Assembly: GCA_002717485.1 (NCBI GenBank) | Contig: PBDW01000007.1 | Location: forward strand, 1 to 64,000 | Origin: Pelagibacteraceae bacterium | Lineage (GTDB): Bacteria > Pseudomonadota > Alphaproteobacteria > HIMB59 > GCA-002718135 | Direction: 5' to 3' | Length of the DNA: 64,000 nt | Shown here: positions 52,835 to 62,220 of the stretch, in pieces | Position numbering within the stretch: the stretch's first letter is position 1 | How the letters are laid out: the number at the start of each line of letters is the position of its first letter | Program-made: the position numbers and the translations under genes | Notes under the pieces: generated by a model | Database searches by the model: none | What the model was told of the DNA's origin: nothing | The model's input: only the letters and a program-made list of their open reading frames with translations

Positions 52835-53818
52835 TTGAAAAAAGTATTAAAAAAATACATAAAAAATCAAATAAACTTGATACGACACTTAAGTGTCAAA
52901 ACTTTTGATTTTAGAAGCAAATGTATAATTTTATTATATCATAGAGTATTGCCGGGCCATAATTATAACCCTTATGGAACCATAATAAATAAAGATATTT
53001 TTGAGTTACAAATAAAATATCTGTCAAAAAATTATCATATAGTTACACTTGATGATTTATTTAATAAAAAAAAATTAGATACCAGGAAAAATTATACTAA
53101 TATTGCAATAACATTTGATGACGGATACTGTGATAATTATACATACGCATATCCTATATTAAAAAAAATGGGGTTAAGTGCAACTTTTTTTCTTCCAACG
53201 GATTTTATTGGAAAAAAAATTCCAATCTGGGATTGGCAATTAGCAAAAATGTTAAATAATAATGATAATAATGTAATAGTAGAAAATGAAAAAAATAATT
53301 CAATTGTTATTAATAGAAAAGACTTTAATCATAGAAATAATGATTTTATCTGGAATCTTTCAAAATACTTAAAATATTTAGTTCCAGAAAAAAGAGATTA
53401 TATAATGAAATCTATTGCAAGACAATTAGGTCATTCAGAAAGTTCTTTATTTGAAGATCAAGATAGGTGCCTAAACTGGAATGAAATTCATGAAATGAAA
53501 AAAAATAATATGCAATTTGGGAGTCATGGTTGCTCACATACTTCATTTAAAAAATTAGAATCGAAATTCTTAAAGAAAGAATTGGAAACAAGTAAAAATA
53601 TCATTGAAAATGAGCTCGGTAGCGTATGTAAATATATTGCACTACCTTTTGGGAGCGGTGACGATTACGACCAAGATACTATAGAAAATGTTAAAAAAGT
53701 TGGTTTTGAAAAATGTTTTTTAAATATTCATGGCTATAATAAATTTAATTCAGATCCTTATTTAATGAAAAGGATTATTATGAATAATGAAAAGAAATAT
53801 AAATTAATATTAGGTTGA
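52835..53818 (+). CDS. NodB-type polysaccharide deacetylase
   Basis: 327 residues from a TTG start. It has the carbohydrate esterase 4 motifs TFDDGYCDNY (about 92-101), FGSHGCSHTS (metal-binding His pair) and IALPFGSGDDYD. Such enzymes remove N-acetyl or N-formyl groups. ArnD, which deformylates lipid-linked 4-formamido-arabinose, belongs to the same superfamily, and Arn-like genes follow within 1.5 kb, so an ArnD-like role is possible. No clear signal peptide; the N-terminus is basic. Confidence 0.87.
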   Translation: MKKVLKKYIKNQINLIRHLSVKTFDFRSKCIILLYHRVLPGHNYNPYGTIINKDIFELQIKYLSKNYHIVTLDDLFNKKKLDTRKNYTNIAITFDDGYCDNYTYAYPILKKMGLSATFFLPTDFIGKKIPIWDWQLAKMLNNNDNNVIVENEKNNSIVINRKDFNHRNNDFIWNLSKYLKYLVPEKRDYIMKSIARQLGHSESSLFEDQDRCLNWNEIHEMKKNNMQFGSHGCSHTSFKKLESKFLKKELETSKNIIENELGSVCKYIALPFGSGDDYDQDTIENVKKVGFEKCFLNIHGYNKFNSDPYLMKRIIMNNEKKYKLILG

Positions 53819-53820
53819 CA

Positions 53821-54807
53821 ATGATGGAAAAAGTAAATTGTGATTTTTGTAGAAGTAATAATTACAAAACAGTTATAAGGCAAAAAGATTTAATCCATAA
53901 GACAAGTGATGAAATTTTCGAAATTGTTGAATGTCAAGAATGTGGATTAAAATTCACTAATCCTCGTCCAAAAATGGAAGAAATTCAAAAATATTATTCA
54001 GAAGATTATGCATTTCATTTATCTCAATCAACATTAAAAATATACTTCACCACTTTTGCAGAAGTAATTGCTAATATGCCTTTTTCCAGCATATTTGACT
54101 TAATCCCATTTGTTGGAAAAAAATTATCACAATTTGTAAAACCCTTAATTAAAGATCCTGTTTTGAAATATTTTAAAGCTGGGGGATTTGGACCATTGTT
54201 AGATATAGGGTGCGGTTCCGGTTCTTATGCCCATTATTGGGGAAGATCAGGTTCACTTCTGTCATATAATAAATACTGTGAAGTATACGGTATAGAAACT
54301 AATGATAAAGCAAGAATGAAAATATCATCATACAATATCAAAACTTGGGAAAATATTGACCAAATTGAAAAAAGTAATAAATTTGGAATTATACGTATGA
54401 ACTGGTCTCTGGAACACGTACATGCGCCTTCAAAATATTTCTCATTTATGAAGAAGCATTTAGCAGATAATGGAAAAATAATTATAACTGTACCAAATTA
54501 TGATGGTATAATATACAGACTTTCACCAAATTGCGTTGAACTTCCTATTCATCTTTACCACTTTAGGAAAAACGATATTATGAATTATGCAAAAATGAAC
54601 AATTTAACTGTAACAAGTTTAAAAACCTTTTCTTACTATCAAATGTTTGTTTTTGCTTCAAAAATAGGATTACTTCCACAATCAATGATGCTTAAAGATT
54701 CAATAAAAAAAGCAAAGGCTTTCAAAGATATTTTTTTACATATTGATGAGGCCGGTTTTGGCAATGATATGATAATTGAAATGCAACATTCATCTTTTAA
54801 TAGTTAA
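53821..54807 (+). CDS. SAM-dependent methyltransferase with N-terminal zinc ribbon
   Basis: 328 residues from ATG 53821; a TTG at 53815 would overlap the previous stop. The N-terminal cysteines CDFC and CQECGLKFTNPRP suggest a zinc ribbon. The class I core has LLDIGCGSGSYAHYWG, VYGIETND and WSLEHVH. It belongs to the Methyltransf_12/23-like enzymes common in glycan loci. A second member with the same design is at 37897. Confidence 0.87.
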   Translation: MMEKVNCDFCRSNNYKTVIRQKDLIHKTSDEIFEIVECQECGLKFTNPRPKMEEIQKYYSEDYAFHLSQSTLKIYFTTFAEVIANMPFSSIFDLIPFVGKKLSQFVKPLIKDPVLKYFKAGGFGPLLDIGCGSGSYAHYWGRSGSLLSYNKYCEVYGIETNDKARMKISSYNIKTWENIDQIEKSNKFGIIRMNWSLEHVHAPSKYFSFMKKHLADNGKIIITVPNYDGIIYRLSPNCVELPIHLYHFRKNDIMNYAKMNNLTVTSLKTFSYYQMFVFASKIGLLPQSMMLKDSIKKAKAFKDIFLHIDEAGFGNDMIIEMQHSSFNS

Positions 54808-54841
54808 AGCGATAGTTTAAGTGGTTATTGAGATTCATAAA

Positions 54842-55882
54842 ATGAATAAAAATCAAAAATCAATACTTATCTTAGGAGCCAATGGCTTCATAGGAAATGC
54901 CCTTGTTAAAGATTTATGCAATGATGGCACTATGAAGATTTATGGTATGGATATTGAAAATAATAAACTTGACCATTCTTTGGGAAATCCAAATTTTGTA
55001 TTTGAAAAAGGAGACATTAATTCTAGTGATAAATGGATTAAGGATCATATTAAAAAATGTGATATCATTGTACCATTGGTTGCTATAGCTACACCTAATG
55101 TCTACGTTAAGGACCCTCTTAAGATATTTCAATTGGATTTTGAATCAAATCTTAAAATTATAAAGTGGGTAGCTGAATATAATAAAAGAGTAATCTTTCC
55201 TTCAACTAGCGAAGTATATGGTATTACTAGTGATAAGGAATTTAATGAATACACAACAAATTTGACTGTTGGCCCTGTTCACAAGTCTCGATGGATTTAT
55301 TCAGTTTCAAAACAATTGTTAGATAGAATAATTATTGCCTATGGTGAAAAGGGATTGCTGGATTATACAATATTTAGACCTTTCAATTGGATTGGCCCTA
55401 GATTAGATTCTTTAAAATTAGCCCAACTAGGTAATGGAAGAGTATTATCAATTTTCATATATAATTTATTAAATAATAAAGATTTAATAGTTGTTGGAGA
55501 CGGTAATCAAAGCAGGTCTTTTACATATATTGATGATGGAATCGATGCATTAAAAAGAATTATTTATAATAGTTCTGGTAATGATTTGAATAAAAAAATA
55601 TTCAATATAGGAAATCCAGATAATAATATAAATATTAATAATTTGGCTAAAATCTTAATTGAAGAATATAATAAAATTTATCCAAAAAATTTTACTGGTA
55701 AAATAACAAACCAGGATCATAAGATCTTCTATGGTGAAGGCTATGAAGATATACCGGTAAGAGTTCCTGATATTCGGGAAGCAAAAAAAATACTTAATTG
55801 GGCGCCAAAATATGATTTAAAAATGTCAATAAGAGAGACATTAAATTCATTTATTAAAGAAAAAGAAAATAACAAATTGTAA
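54842..55882 (+). CDS. ArnA dehydrogenase-domain-like UDP-glucuronate decarboxylase
   Basis: 346 residues from ATG 54842 (a GTG lies at 54821). It resembles the C-terminal decarboxylase domain of E. coli ArnA closely: ILGANGFIG, LVAIATPNVYVKDPL, FPSTSEVYG, RWIYSVSKQLLDR (catalytic Tyr/Lys), FRPFNWIGPRLD and VPDI. The reaction converts UDP-glucuronate to UDP-4-keto-pentose. The N-terminal formyltransferase domain of ArnA is absent. The aminotransferase (55893) and ArnC-like transferase (57078) follow. Confidence 0.9.
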   Translation: MNKNQKSILILGANGFIGNALVKDLCNDGTMKIYGMDIENNKLDHSLGNPNFVFEKGDINSSDKWIKDHIKKCDIIVPLVAIATPNVYVKDPLKIFQLDFESNLKIIKWVAEYNKRVIFPSTSEVYGITSDKEFNEYTTNLTVGPVHKSRWIYSVSKQLLDRIIIAYGEKGLLDYTIFRPFNWIGPRLDSLKLAQLGNGRVLSIFIYNLLNNKDLIVVGDGNQSRSFTYIDDGIDALKRIIYNSSGNDLNKKIFNIGNPDNNININNLAKILIEEYNKIYPKNFTGKITNQDHKIFYGEGYEDIPVRVPDIREAKKILNWAPKYDLKMSIRETLNSFIKEKENNKL

Positions 55883-55892
55883 TAATTATTGT

Positions 55893-57017
55893 ATGAAAGT
55901 AGAATTTTATAAACATAATTTAGGTAAAGAGGAAAATAATCTTTTTCAAGAGGTCTTAAACTCAACATTTATAACAACAGGGCCAATGACCAAAAAGTTT
56001 GAAAATGAATTTTCGAAATATATTGGAATCTCAAATAGTATTGGAGTTACAAATGGAACAACAGGTTTGTTTCTTGCATTAAATGCTCTAGGGATTGGAA
56101 GTGGTGATGAAGTAATAACTACACCAATGTCTTTTATTGCAACTTCAAATTCTATAATTCAAAATGGCGCAAAACCTATCTTTGTAGACGTTGAAGCTCA
56201 GTCAGGTAATATTGATGCAGAAAAAATAGAACAGGCAATTACCCCTAAGACCAAGGCAATTTTACCTGTTCATCTTTATGGTCAGATGTGCGATATGAAA
56301 AAAATTAAAAAAATTGCTGATGCAAATAACTTAATAATTGTAGAAGATAGTGCTCATTGCATAGAAGGTTTTAGAGATAACATTCGTCCAGGTGAATTAA
56401 GTAACGCTGCAGTTTTTAGCTTCTATGCTACAAAAAATATTTCATCAGGTGAAGGCGGTGCAGTCTGCACAAATGATACAGAGTTAAAAGAAAAACTTAT
56501 CAAATTAAGATCTCACGGTATGAATAATATTGCTAAAGATAGACATTCTGTAGGTTTTAAACATTGGGATATGGATCTACTTGGCTATAAAAGCAATATG
56601 AATGACATTCAAGCATCTTTACTAATCCCGCAATTAAGTAAAATTGAAAATTTTTTGAAGATAAGAGAAGAGATTAGCAAAAGATATGAGAAAGCTTTTT
56701 CATTAAACGACAATATTAAAACTCCATTGTCGCTTCCAAATACCCGACACGCACGTCATCTTTTTACCATAAGGGTTAATCCAAAAATAAGGGATAATGT
56801 TATTTTAAGTCTTCAAAAAGCAGATATTGGTGTTACCGTCAATTATCGTTCAATAAACCTTCTTAAATACTATAAAAAAATGTTTAATTATACAGGCGGA
56901 GAATTTCCAATTTCTGAAGAAATTGGAGAATCAAGTATTTCATTGCCTCTTTATCCTAAATTAAAGACAGAAGAGGTTGATTATGTTATTGAAAAGGTAT
57001 TACTTTCAGTAAATTAG
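55893..57017 (+). CDS. arnB: ArnB-like UDP-4-amino-4-deoxy-pentose aminotransferase
   Basis: 374 residues, full length. PLP lysine Lys181 in SFYATKNISSGEGG, the Asp of VEDSAHCIEG, and the conserved early VNGTTGLFLAL and the TTPMSFIATSNSI segment. It would aminate the UDP-4-keto sugar made by the previous enzyme, giving UDP-4-amino-4-deoxy-L-arabinose. Other 4-keto sugars are possible. The gene is 10 bases after the decarboxylase and precedes a 60-base gap. Confidence 0.88.
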   Translation: MKVEFYKHNLGKEENNLFQEVLNSTFITTGPMTKKFENEFSKYIGISNSIGVTNGTTGLFLALNALGIGSGDEVITTPMSFIATSNSIIQNGAKPIFVDVEAQSGNIDAEKIEQAITPKTKAILPVHLYGQMCDMKKIKKIADANNLIIVEDSAHCIEGFRDNIRPGELSNAAVFSFYATKNISSGEGGAVCTNDTELKEKLIKLRSHGMNNIAKDRHSVGFKHWDMDLLGYKSNMNDIQASLLIPQLSKIENFLKIREEISKRYEKAFSLNDNIKTPLSLPNTRHARHLFTIRVNPKIRDNVILSLQKADIGVTVNYRSINLLKYYKKMFNYTGGEFPISEEIGESSISLPLYPKLKTEEVDYVIEKVLLSVN

Positions 57018-57077
57018 TATTATTATCTAAATTGATAATTTGATGAAATTTATTAAAAAAATTAGAATAATAAAAAA

Positions 57078-58016
57078 ATGCTTTCTGTAATTGTTCCTGT
57101 TTATAATGAAGAAGAAAATCTGGAAGAGTTTCACAGAAGACTCTTAGAAGTTTGTTCTTTGTTAAAGGAAGAGTATGAGATTATTTATGTAGATGATGGG
57201 AGCAACGATAAAAGTATTGAAATAATTAAGAATTTTGTAGAAAGCAATTCTCATACACTTTACATATCATTATATAGAAACTTTGGGCAACATGCGTCAG
57301 TTATGGCAGGTTTTAGTCAGGCACAGGGTAATATTATTATGACTTTAGATGCAGATTTGCAGAATCCTCCCGAAGAGATTCCAAAATTTATTGAAAAAAG
57401 TAATAGCGGATTTGATGTTATTGCTGGCAGAAGAATCAACAGAAAAGATTCAATTTCTCGAAAAATTTTGTCAAACTTTATGAATAAAATTATTTCATTT
57501 ATGACAGGAGTTAAATTACATGATTATGGCTGTATGATGAGGCTTTATAGTCGACCAATTATTGACCAATTACTGAAATTTGGTGAAAAGAGTGTATACA
57601 TACCAGCCTTTACTACCTGGCTTAGCAAAAAGACATTAGAAATTGATATTAATCACGATAAGAGGCAAAAAGGTAAAACTAAATACTCACTTTTAAAACT
57701 GATGCGTCAAGCCTTCGATTTAATTACCGCCTATACTTTAGTTCCAATACAATTAATTGGTTTGTTTGGCTTTTTTTTATTTCTTCTCGGCATATTTCTT
57801 TTTTTCTATCTAATGTATTTTAGGATATTTGTAGGTTCCCCAAGTTCTCTTACTTCTTTTATTGCAATATTAATTTTTTTATCTGGTTCGATACTTTTTG
57901 CTTTAGGTATTATAAGCGAGTACCTAGTCAGACTATATAAAGAGGTTAGAAAAATGCCTTTGTATGTAATTAGAGAAAGCAGTTTCGATCTAAATGACAA
58001 AAGAAATAGTAAATAG
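57078..58016 (+). CDS. arnC: ArnC-like undecaprenyl-phosphate glycosyltransferase
   Basis: 312 residues. The GT2 domain has SVIVPVYNEEEN, YVDDGSND, RNFGQHASVMAGF, TLDADLQNPPEEIP and DYGCMMRLYSRPI, all very close to ArnC. Two membrane helices follow at about 228-250 and 262-287, with a KRQKGKTKYS segment between. It would load a 4-amino-pentose (formylated in the known pathway) on undecaprenyl phosphate. It overlaps the next membrane protein by 23 bases. Confidence 0.9.
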   Translation: MLSVIVPVYNEEENLEEFHRRLLEVCSLLKEEYEIIYVDDGSNDKSIEIIKNFVESNSHTLYISLYRNFGQHASVMAGFSQAQGNIIMTLDADLQNPPEEIPKFIEKSNSGFDVIAGRRINRKDSISRKILSNFMNKIISFMTGVKLHDYGCMMRLYSRPIIDQLLKFGEKSVYIPAFTTWLSKKTLEIDINHDKRQKGKTKYSLLKLMRQAFDLITAYTLVPIQLIGLFGFFLFLLGIFLFFYLMYFRIFVGSPSSLTSFIAILIFLSGSILFALGIISEYLVRLYKEVRKMPLYVIRESSFDLNDKRNSK

Positions 58017-59565
58017 AAACAATCTTATAATATACATATCAGTAATAATACTTTTTCACATCACGGCCCATTATCTACCCTTTGAAAGGGCTTCGATTGC
58101 ACCAGATGATTACGGCTACCTGCTTAGAATCATAAATCTTGGTGAGCTAAAATTAAGTAATTTATTATTATATTTCAAGACAGTCCCAGATAGACCACTT
58201 AATATGATATTTCTGGATCTTCAAAACTATTTAATTTTAGGTGATACAACTATATCTCTCTATTTTGTATTAATATCAACATCGTTACTTACATTATTAG
58301 CCTTCATTTTTTTTAGTTTATTATTTAATAATTACGCATATGCATTTATCCTAACGTTACTATATGATCTTTTTCCAGGTAAACTTGAAATATTTCATAC
58401 ATTAATATTTTTTAATATAAATTTTGTTTTCTTCATATATATTTTAAGCTTGGTTTCCTTTTTGCTTTTTGCAAGATTTAAAAAAAGTACTTACTTTTTT
58501 ATATCCCTTATATGCTACTGTATTGGGATTTTTTGGTATGAAGCTGGATTTTTCATACCATTAATAATGATTATAATTTTATTAATTTATAGAAAGAATG
58601 AATTAAATTTATATTATATATTAAAATTATTTTCACCTTTCTTTTTTGTAGCATTTTTTTATCTAATTTATAGATTAACATGGGCCTTTGGCTTTGCAGA
58701 ATCTGTTCCGGGAAGACAGCCTGATATTATGCTTATACCTCAAGGAATAATGGATATAATCAACACTTATTTTGGTAGATATATGCTAAGAAGTATTACT
58801 TACGGAATATTTAAATTTAAAGATATATTTATGCCCTTATTACTCTTTCTAATCATTTTAGATTTAATTGTTGCCTTTATAATTTATTATCTAATCAAAA
58901 ATATTAAATTAAAAAAAATTGATAATGACATAATGATTATCGGTATTTCAATATTTTTTATTTCAATCATTCCTAATATCATTGCTGGGGCTGTTGGAGG
59001 CAGACACAGCGCTATTGCTCTAATAGGTTTTATAATATTTATTTATTGGCTTATTGAAAAATTTGGAAGATATTGGATAAATTTATTTATTTTTTCCATT
59101 TTACTTGGCTTAATAGTTACTCAAGGTAATGCATGGTCTCAAGTAATTGCTTCAAGAATTAACGGATCAGTATATGAGACAATAAAAGAAAATAAGAGCT
59201 CTTTAATTAATGCAGAAAATATTGTTATTGATACCGGAAGTTTTGCAAACAATATTTCTTTTTCTTTAGTTGAAAATAATTTTAATGTTTTAAATACTTA
59301 TTACGGAGCACAAACTTTTGAAGATTGGGGACTTGAATCAATGGTTAAAATAGTATTAGGAAAAGATTATCAGAAAAAAAATATATATATATCAACTAAG
59401 GAAATAAAATCAGTATCTGAGGATTCATACAAAATTACTGTTTCTGATTATGCAGGATACAGGGCCGTTAATAATAGAAATATAGAATTGCCATCTAATC
59501 AAACTTTTGTTGTTGATTATTATCTAGTTTATAAATCTGGTTATAATAATGGAAAAAGATTATAA
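57994..59565 (+). CDS. GT-C-like integral membrane protein, possible glycosyltransferase
   Basis: 523 residues with about 10-11 hydrophobic helices over the first 390 residues and a soluble C-terminal 130. The first loop contains APDDYGYL (Asp38/Asp39), the position where GT-C enzymes such as ArnT carry catalytic acids. Following arnC, it is a candidate to move the lipid-linked amino sugar onto a periplasmic acceptor, a functional ArnT analogue. No ArnT-specific motif is evident, so this is inference. Confidence 0.65.
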   Translation: MTKEIVNRNNLIIYISVIILFHITAHYLPFERASIAPDDYGYLLRIINLGELKLSNLLLYFKTVPDRPLNMIFLDLQNYLILGDTTISLYFVLISTSLLTLLAFIFFSLLFNNYAYAFILTLLYDLFPGKLEIFHTLIFFNINFVFFIYILSLVSFLLFARFKKSTYFFISLICYCIGIFWYEAGFFIPLIMIIILLIYRKNELNLYYILKLFSPFFFVAFFYLIYRLTWAFGFAESVPGRQPDIMLIPQGIMDIINTYFGRYMLRSITYGIFKFKDIFMPLLLFLIILDLIVAFIIYYLIKNIKLKKIDNDIMIIGISIFFISIIPNIIAGAVGGRHSAIALIGFIIFIYWLIEKFGRYWINLFIFSILLGLIVTQGNAWSQVIASRINGSVYETIKENKSSLINAENIVIDTGSFANNISFSLVENNFNVLNTYYGAQTFEDWGLESMVKIVLGKDYQKKNIYISTKEIKSVSEDSYKITVSDYAGYRAVNNRNIELPSNQTFVVDYYLVYKSGYNNGKRL

Positions 59566-60538
59566 ATTATCAGAAAATATAGAATTAAGAATTGTTGACA
59601 TAGGGGCAAGTGGTGGCAAAAATATTAGATGGAAGAATCTACAATTACGGCACAAGGCTATATTATTTGAACCAGACCCTCGTTCGTTTGATTTGATTAA
59701 AAATAATAAAAATGATTTAATTATTAATACCGCATTATCAAGCGAAAAAAAAGAAAGAGTTTTTTATTTATGTAATAAAAATGAACTTTCTTCTTTTTAT
59801 GCCCCCAATAAAGAATTTATAAGTTACTTTGCTGACTTTGAAAGATTTAATATTGTTAAAACTCTTAAACTAAAAACTGATACTTTAGATAACCAATTAA
59901 AAAATAATTCTATTGATCAAATTGATTTTATTAAATTAGATGCTCAGGGATATGAGTTGGAAATATTAAAAGGTTCTTTGCACTCATTAAAGTTTGTAAC
60001 TGGAATTGAGATAGAAGTTTCATTTGCGGAAATATATATGAACCAACCACATTTTATAGAAATAGATAAATTTTTAAGAAATTATGGATTTGAGATGTAT
60101 GATCTAAAAAGATATTTTTGGAAAAGATTGGATAAAAATTTATTAAACAACAGTAATAAAGGTCAGTTAGTTTTTGGTGATGCTTTATATTTTAGGCCTC
60201 CAGAAAAAATAGTAAAACTTGATAAATTATCAAAGCTTCAGATTCTCAAGACTTTAGAGATATATTTAGCCTATGGCTATTGTGACTTATCTCTAAGTTT
60301 AATGAAATTTCCCGATGTTATTAAGCTTTTTGAAATAAATGAAATAGAACGGATTAAAGAACGTATATCTTCTTATGATATTGCACTTTTAAAAACAAAT
60401 AATTTTAAAGGCAATCTTAGATATAGAAAAATACTGCAAAAGATATTAAATAAAATATTACCAAGAAATTATTTTCTTAAATTGGATCTTTGGATAAAGG
60501 GAACAGGTATTGGTTCAGATGAAAATCTTGGTAATTAA
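59549..60538 (+). CDS. FkbM-family methyltransferase
   Basis: 329 residues. The FkbM fold has IVDIGASGG (motif I), ILFEPDPRSFDLI, NTALSSEKKE and the family's DFIKLDAQGYELEILKGS segment. Residues after about 215 form an uncertain C-terminal extension. Likely a sugar O-methyltransferase acting on the glycan. Overlaps the previous gene by 17 bases. A 39-base gap follows. Confidence 0.87.
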   Translation: MEKDYKLSENIELRIVDIGASGGKNIRWKNLQLRHKAILFEPDPRSFDLIKNNKNDLIINTALSSEKKERVFYLCNKNELSSFYAPNKEFISYFADFERFNIVKTLKLKTDTLDNQLKNNSIDQIDFIKLDAQGYELEILKGSLHSLKFVTGIEIEVSFAEIYMNQPHFIEIDKFLRNYGFEMYDLKRYFWKRLDKNLLNNSNKGQLVFGDALYFRPPEKIVKLDKLSKLQILKTLEIYLAYGYCDLSLSLMKFPDVIKLFEINEIERIKERISSYDIALLKTNNFKGNLRYRKILQKILNKILPRNYFLKLDLWIKGTGIGSDENLGN

Positions 60539-60577
60539 TAATTTTAAAAGACTATTTATAAAAAACTTTATTAAAAA

Positions 60578-61549
60578 ATGATAAAAAATAATATTAAAAA
60601 CAAAACGATACTTATAACTGGGGGCACTGGGTTTCTTGGAAAAGATTTAGCAAAAAAACTTTCAAAAAAAAATAAGATCATATTGGGGAGTAGAAATAAT
60701 TTTCTTTCACAAATAGCTTACGAGGAAACTAAATGCGAAACGACACCATTGGATGTTTCAAAGATTGAATCTGTTCGAGATTCTGTAACAAAATATAAAC
60801 CTGATATAATTATTCATGCAGCTGCTACAAAATATGTTGATCTTGCCGAAAAGAATCCGAATGAATGTATAGATATAAATATTATAGGATCACAGAATAT
60901 ATCTAGAGTAAGCATGGAACAAAATATAAAAGTTGTTGTAGGAATTTCAACTGACAAATCAGCTCCTCCTTTTAACAATATATATGGGTTATCAAAAAGT
61001 CTAATGGAACGATTATTTGTTAATTTGGCCCAATCTTCTAAAACAAAATTTATTTGTGTAAGATTTGGTAATATTGCATGGTCAACAAACTCAGTTTTTC
61101 CAATATGGGATCAAATGATGAAAAAAAATGGTGTTATATTGTCTACCGGACCTGATATGAAAAGATTCTTTTTTTCAGTAAATGAAGCATCGGAACTTGT
61201 AATAACATCTTTGGAAAATTCCAGTAAATTAAATGGTAAAATTTTATCTAAAAAAATGAAATGTGCAAAAATATCTAATATCTTAGATATATGGTGTGAA
61301 ATGTATAATTGTAAATGGAAAAAGATTAAATCTAGAAAGGGTGATAAATTTGATGAACATTTAATTGGTCAGGGTGAAATTCTAAATACGTATGAATTTT
61401 ATTATAATAAAAAACAATACTTGGTAATTGATCATTATAAAAATCAAAAAAAATCCATTATTAAAGAATATTCAACTTTAAATGCTCCAAAATTAAATAA
61501 AAATGAAATTATAAAACTTATAAAAAATAGACCGGAAAATTTATTTTGA
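60578..61549 (+). CDS. CapD/PseB-like nucleotide-sugar 4,6-dehydratase/epimerase
   Basis: 323 residues. TGGTGFLG (14-21), HAAATKYVDLAEKNP, the ISTDKSAPP signature and Tyr136/Lys140 (YGLSKS) mark the FlaA1/PseB/CapD group of UDP-GlcNAc dehydratases/epimerases. In PseB this is the first step to pseudaminic acid; in FnlA/CapE-type enzymes, to FucNAc-like sugars. It could feed the NeuB pathway far upstream. The TTG start of the next gene overlaps its stop by 4 bases. Confidence 0.85.
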   Translation: MIKNNIKNKTILITGGTGFLGKDLAKKLSKKNKIILGSRNNFLSQIAYEETKCETTPLDVSKIESVRDSVTKYKPDIIIHAAATKYVDLAEKNPNECIDINIIGSQNISRVSMEQNIKVVVGISTDKSAPPFNNIYGLSKSLMERLFVNLAQSSKTKFICVRFGNIAWSTNSVFPIWDQMMKKNGVILSTGPDMKRFFFSVNEASELVITSLENSSKLNGKILSKKMKCAKISNILDIWCEMYNCKWKKIKSRKGDKFDEHLIGQGEILNTYEFYYNKKQYLVIDHYKNQKKSIIKEYSTLNAPKLNKNEIIKLIKNRPENLF

Positions 61550-62220
61550 CCAAATTAATAAATTGTGCAGTAATTTTAGCAGCTGGAAGAGGCATTAGAA
61601 TGAGACCCTTAACAGATAAAATACCTAAAGCTATGGCCCCTTATAAGGGTAGCACACTAATAGCCAATAGTATTGATAAGATAAAACCCTTTTTTAATAA
61701 TATTTTTGTGACTGTGGGATACAAAGGAGAAGTGCTTGCAAAACATGTTATTAATAATGGTGCGACTTCAGTAATTAACACAGAAGGAAAGGGAAATGCA
61801 TGGTGGTTATACAATTCTAAAATCAATAAATTTAATGAACCACTGTGTGTTTTTACATGCGATAATATTATTGATACTGATTACGAAAAATTAATCTATG
61901 AATATAATGCTTTAGAAAAACCATATTGTATGTTGGTTCCCACCAATCCAATATCCGGTCTAGAAGGAGATTATATTTTCACGGATGAAAACAAAATAGT
62001 TACAAAATTAAGTATAGTTGAAAAATCAAAAATTTACTGCTCTGGCATTCAAATATTAAATCCGTCTATGATAAATAAATATACGAAAAAAGTTGATGAT
62101 TTTAATAAAATTTGGAATCAACTGATATTGCTAAAACAACTTAAGATCTCCAGTTTATTACCAGATTACTGGTATGCTATTGATAACCTTGAACAATTAA
62201 AATTTGTAAATGAAAGTTAA
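61546..62220 (+). CDS. Sugar-1-phosphate nucleotidyltransferase
   Basis: 224 residues. The Rossmann-like domain has LAAGRGIRMRPLTDKIPKAM (10-29), the standard nucleotide-binding motif, then VTVGYKGE, FTCDNIID (metal Asp) and a CSGIQIL segment. It lacks the C-terminal beta-helix of GlmU/GlgC. Candidates include heptose-1-phosphate guanylyltransferase (HddC), for which kinase and isomerase genes exist upstream, or a hexose-1-phosphate transferase. Overlaps the next gene by 11 bases. Confidence 0.82.
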   Translation: MTKLINCAVILAAGRGIRMRPLTDKIPKAMAPYKGSTLIANSIDKIKPFFNNIFVTVGYKGEVLAKHVINNGATSVINTEGKGNAWWLYNSKINKFNEPLCVFTCDNIIDTDYEKLIYEYNALEKPYCMLVPTNPISGLEGDYIFTDENKIVTKLSIVEKSKIYCSGIQILNPSMINKYTKKVDDFNKIWNQLILLKQLKISSLLPDYWYAIDNLEQLKFVNES

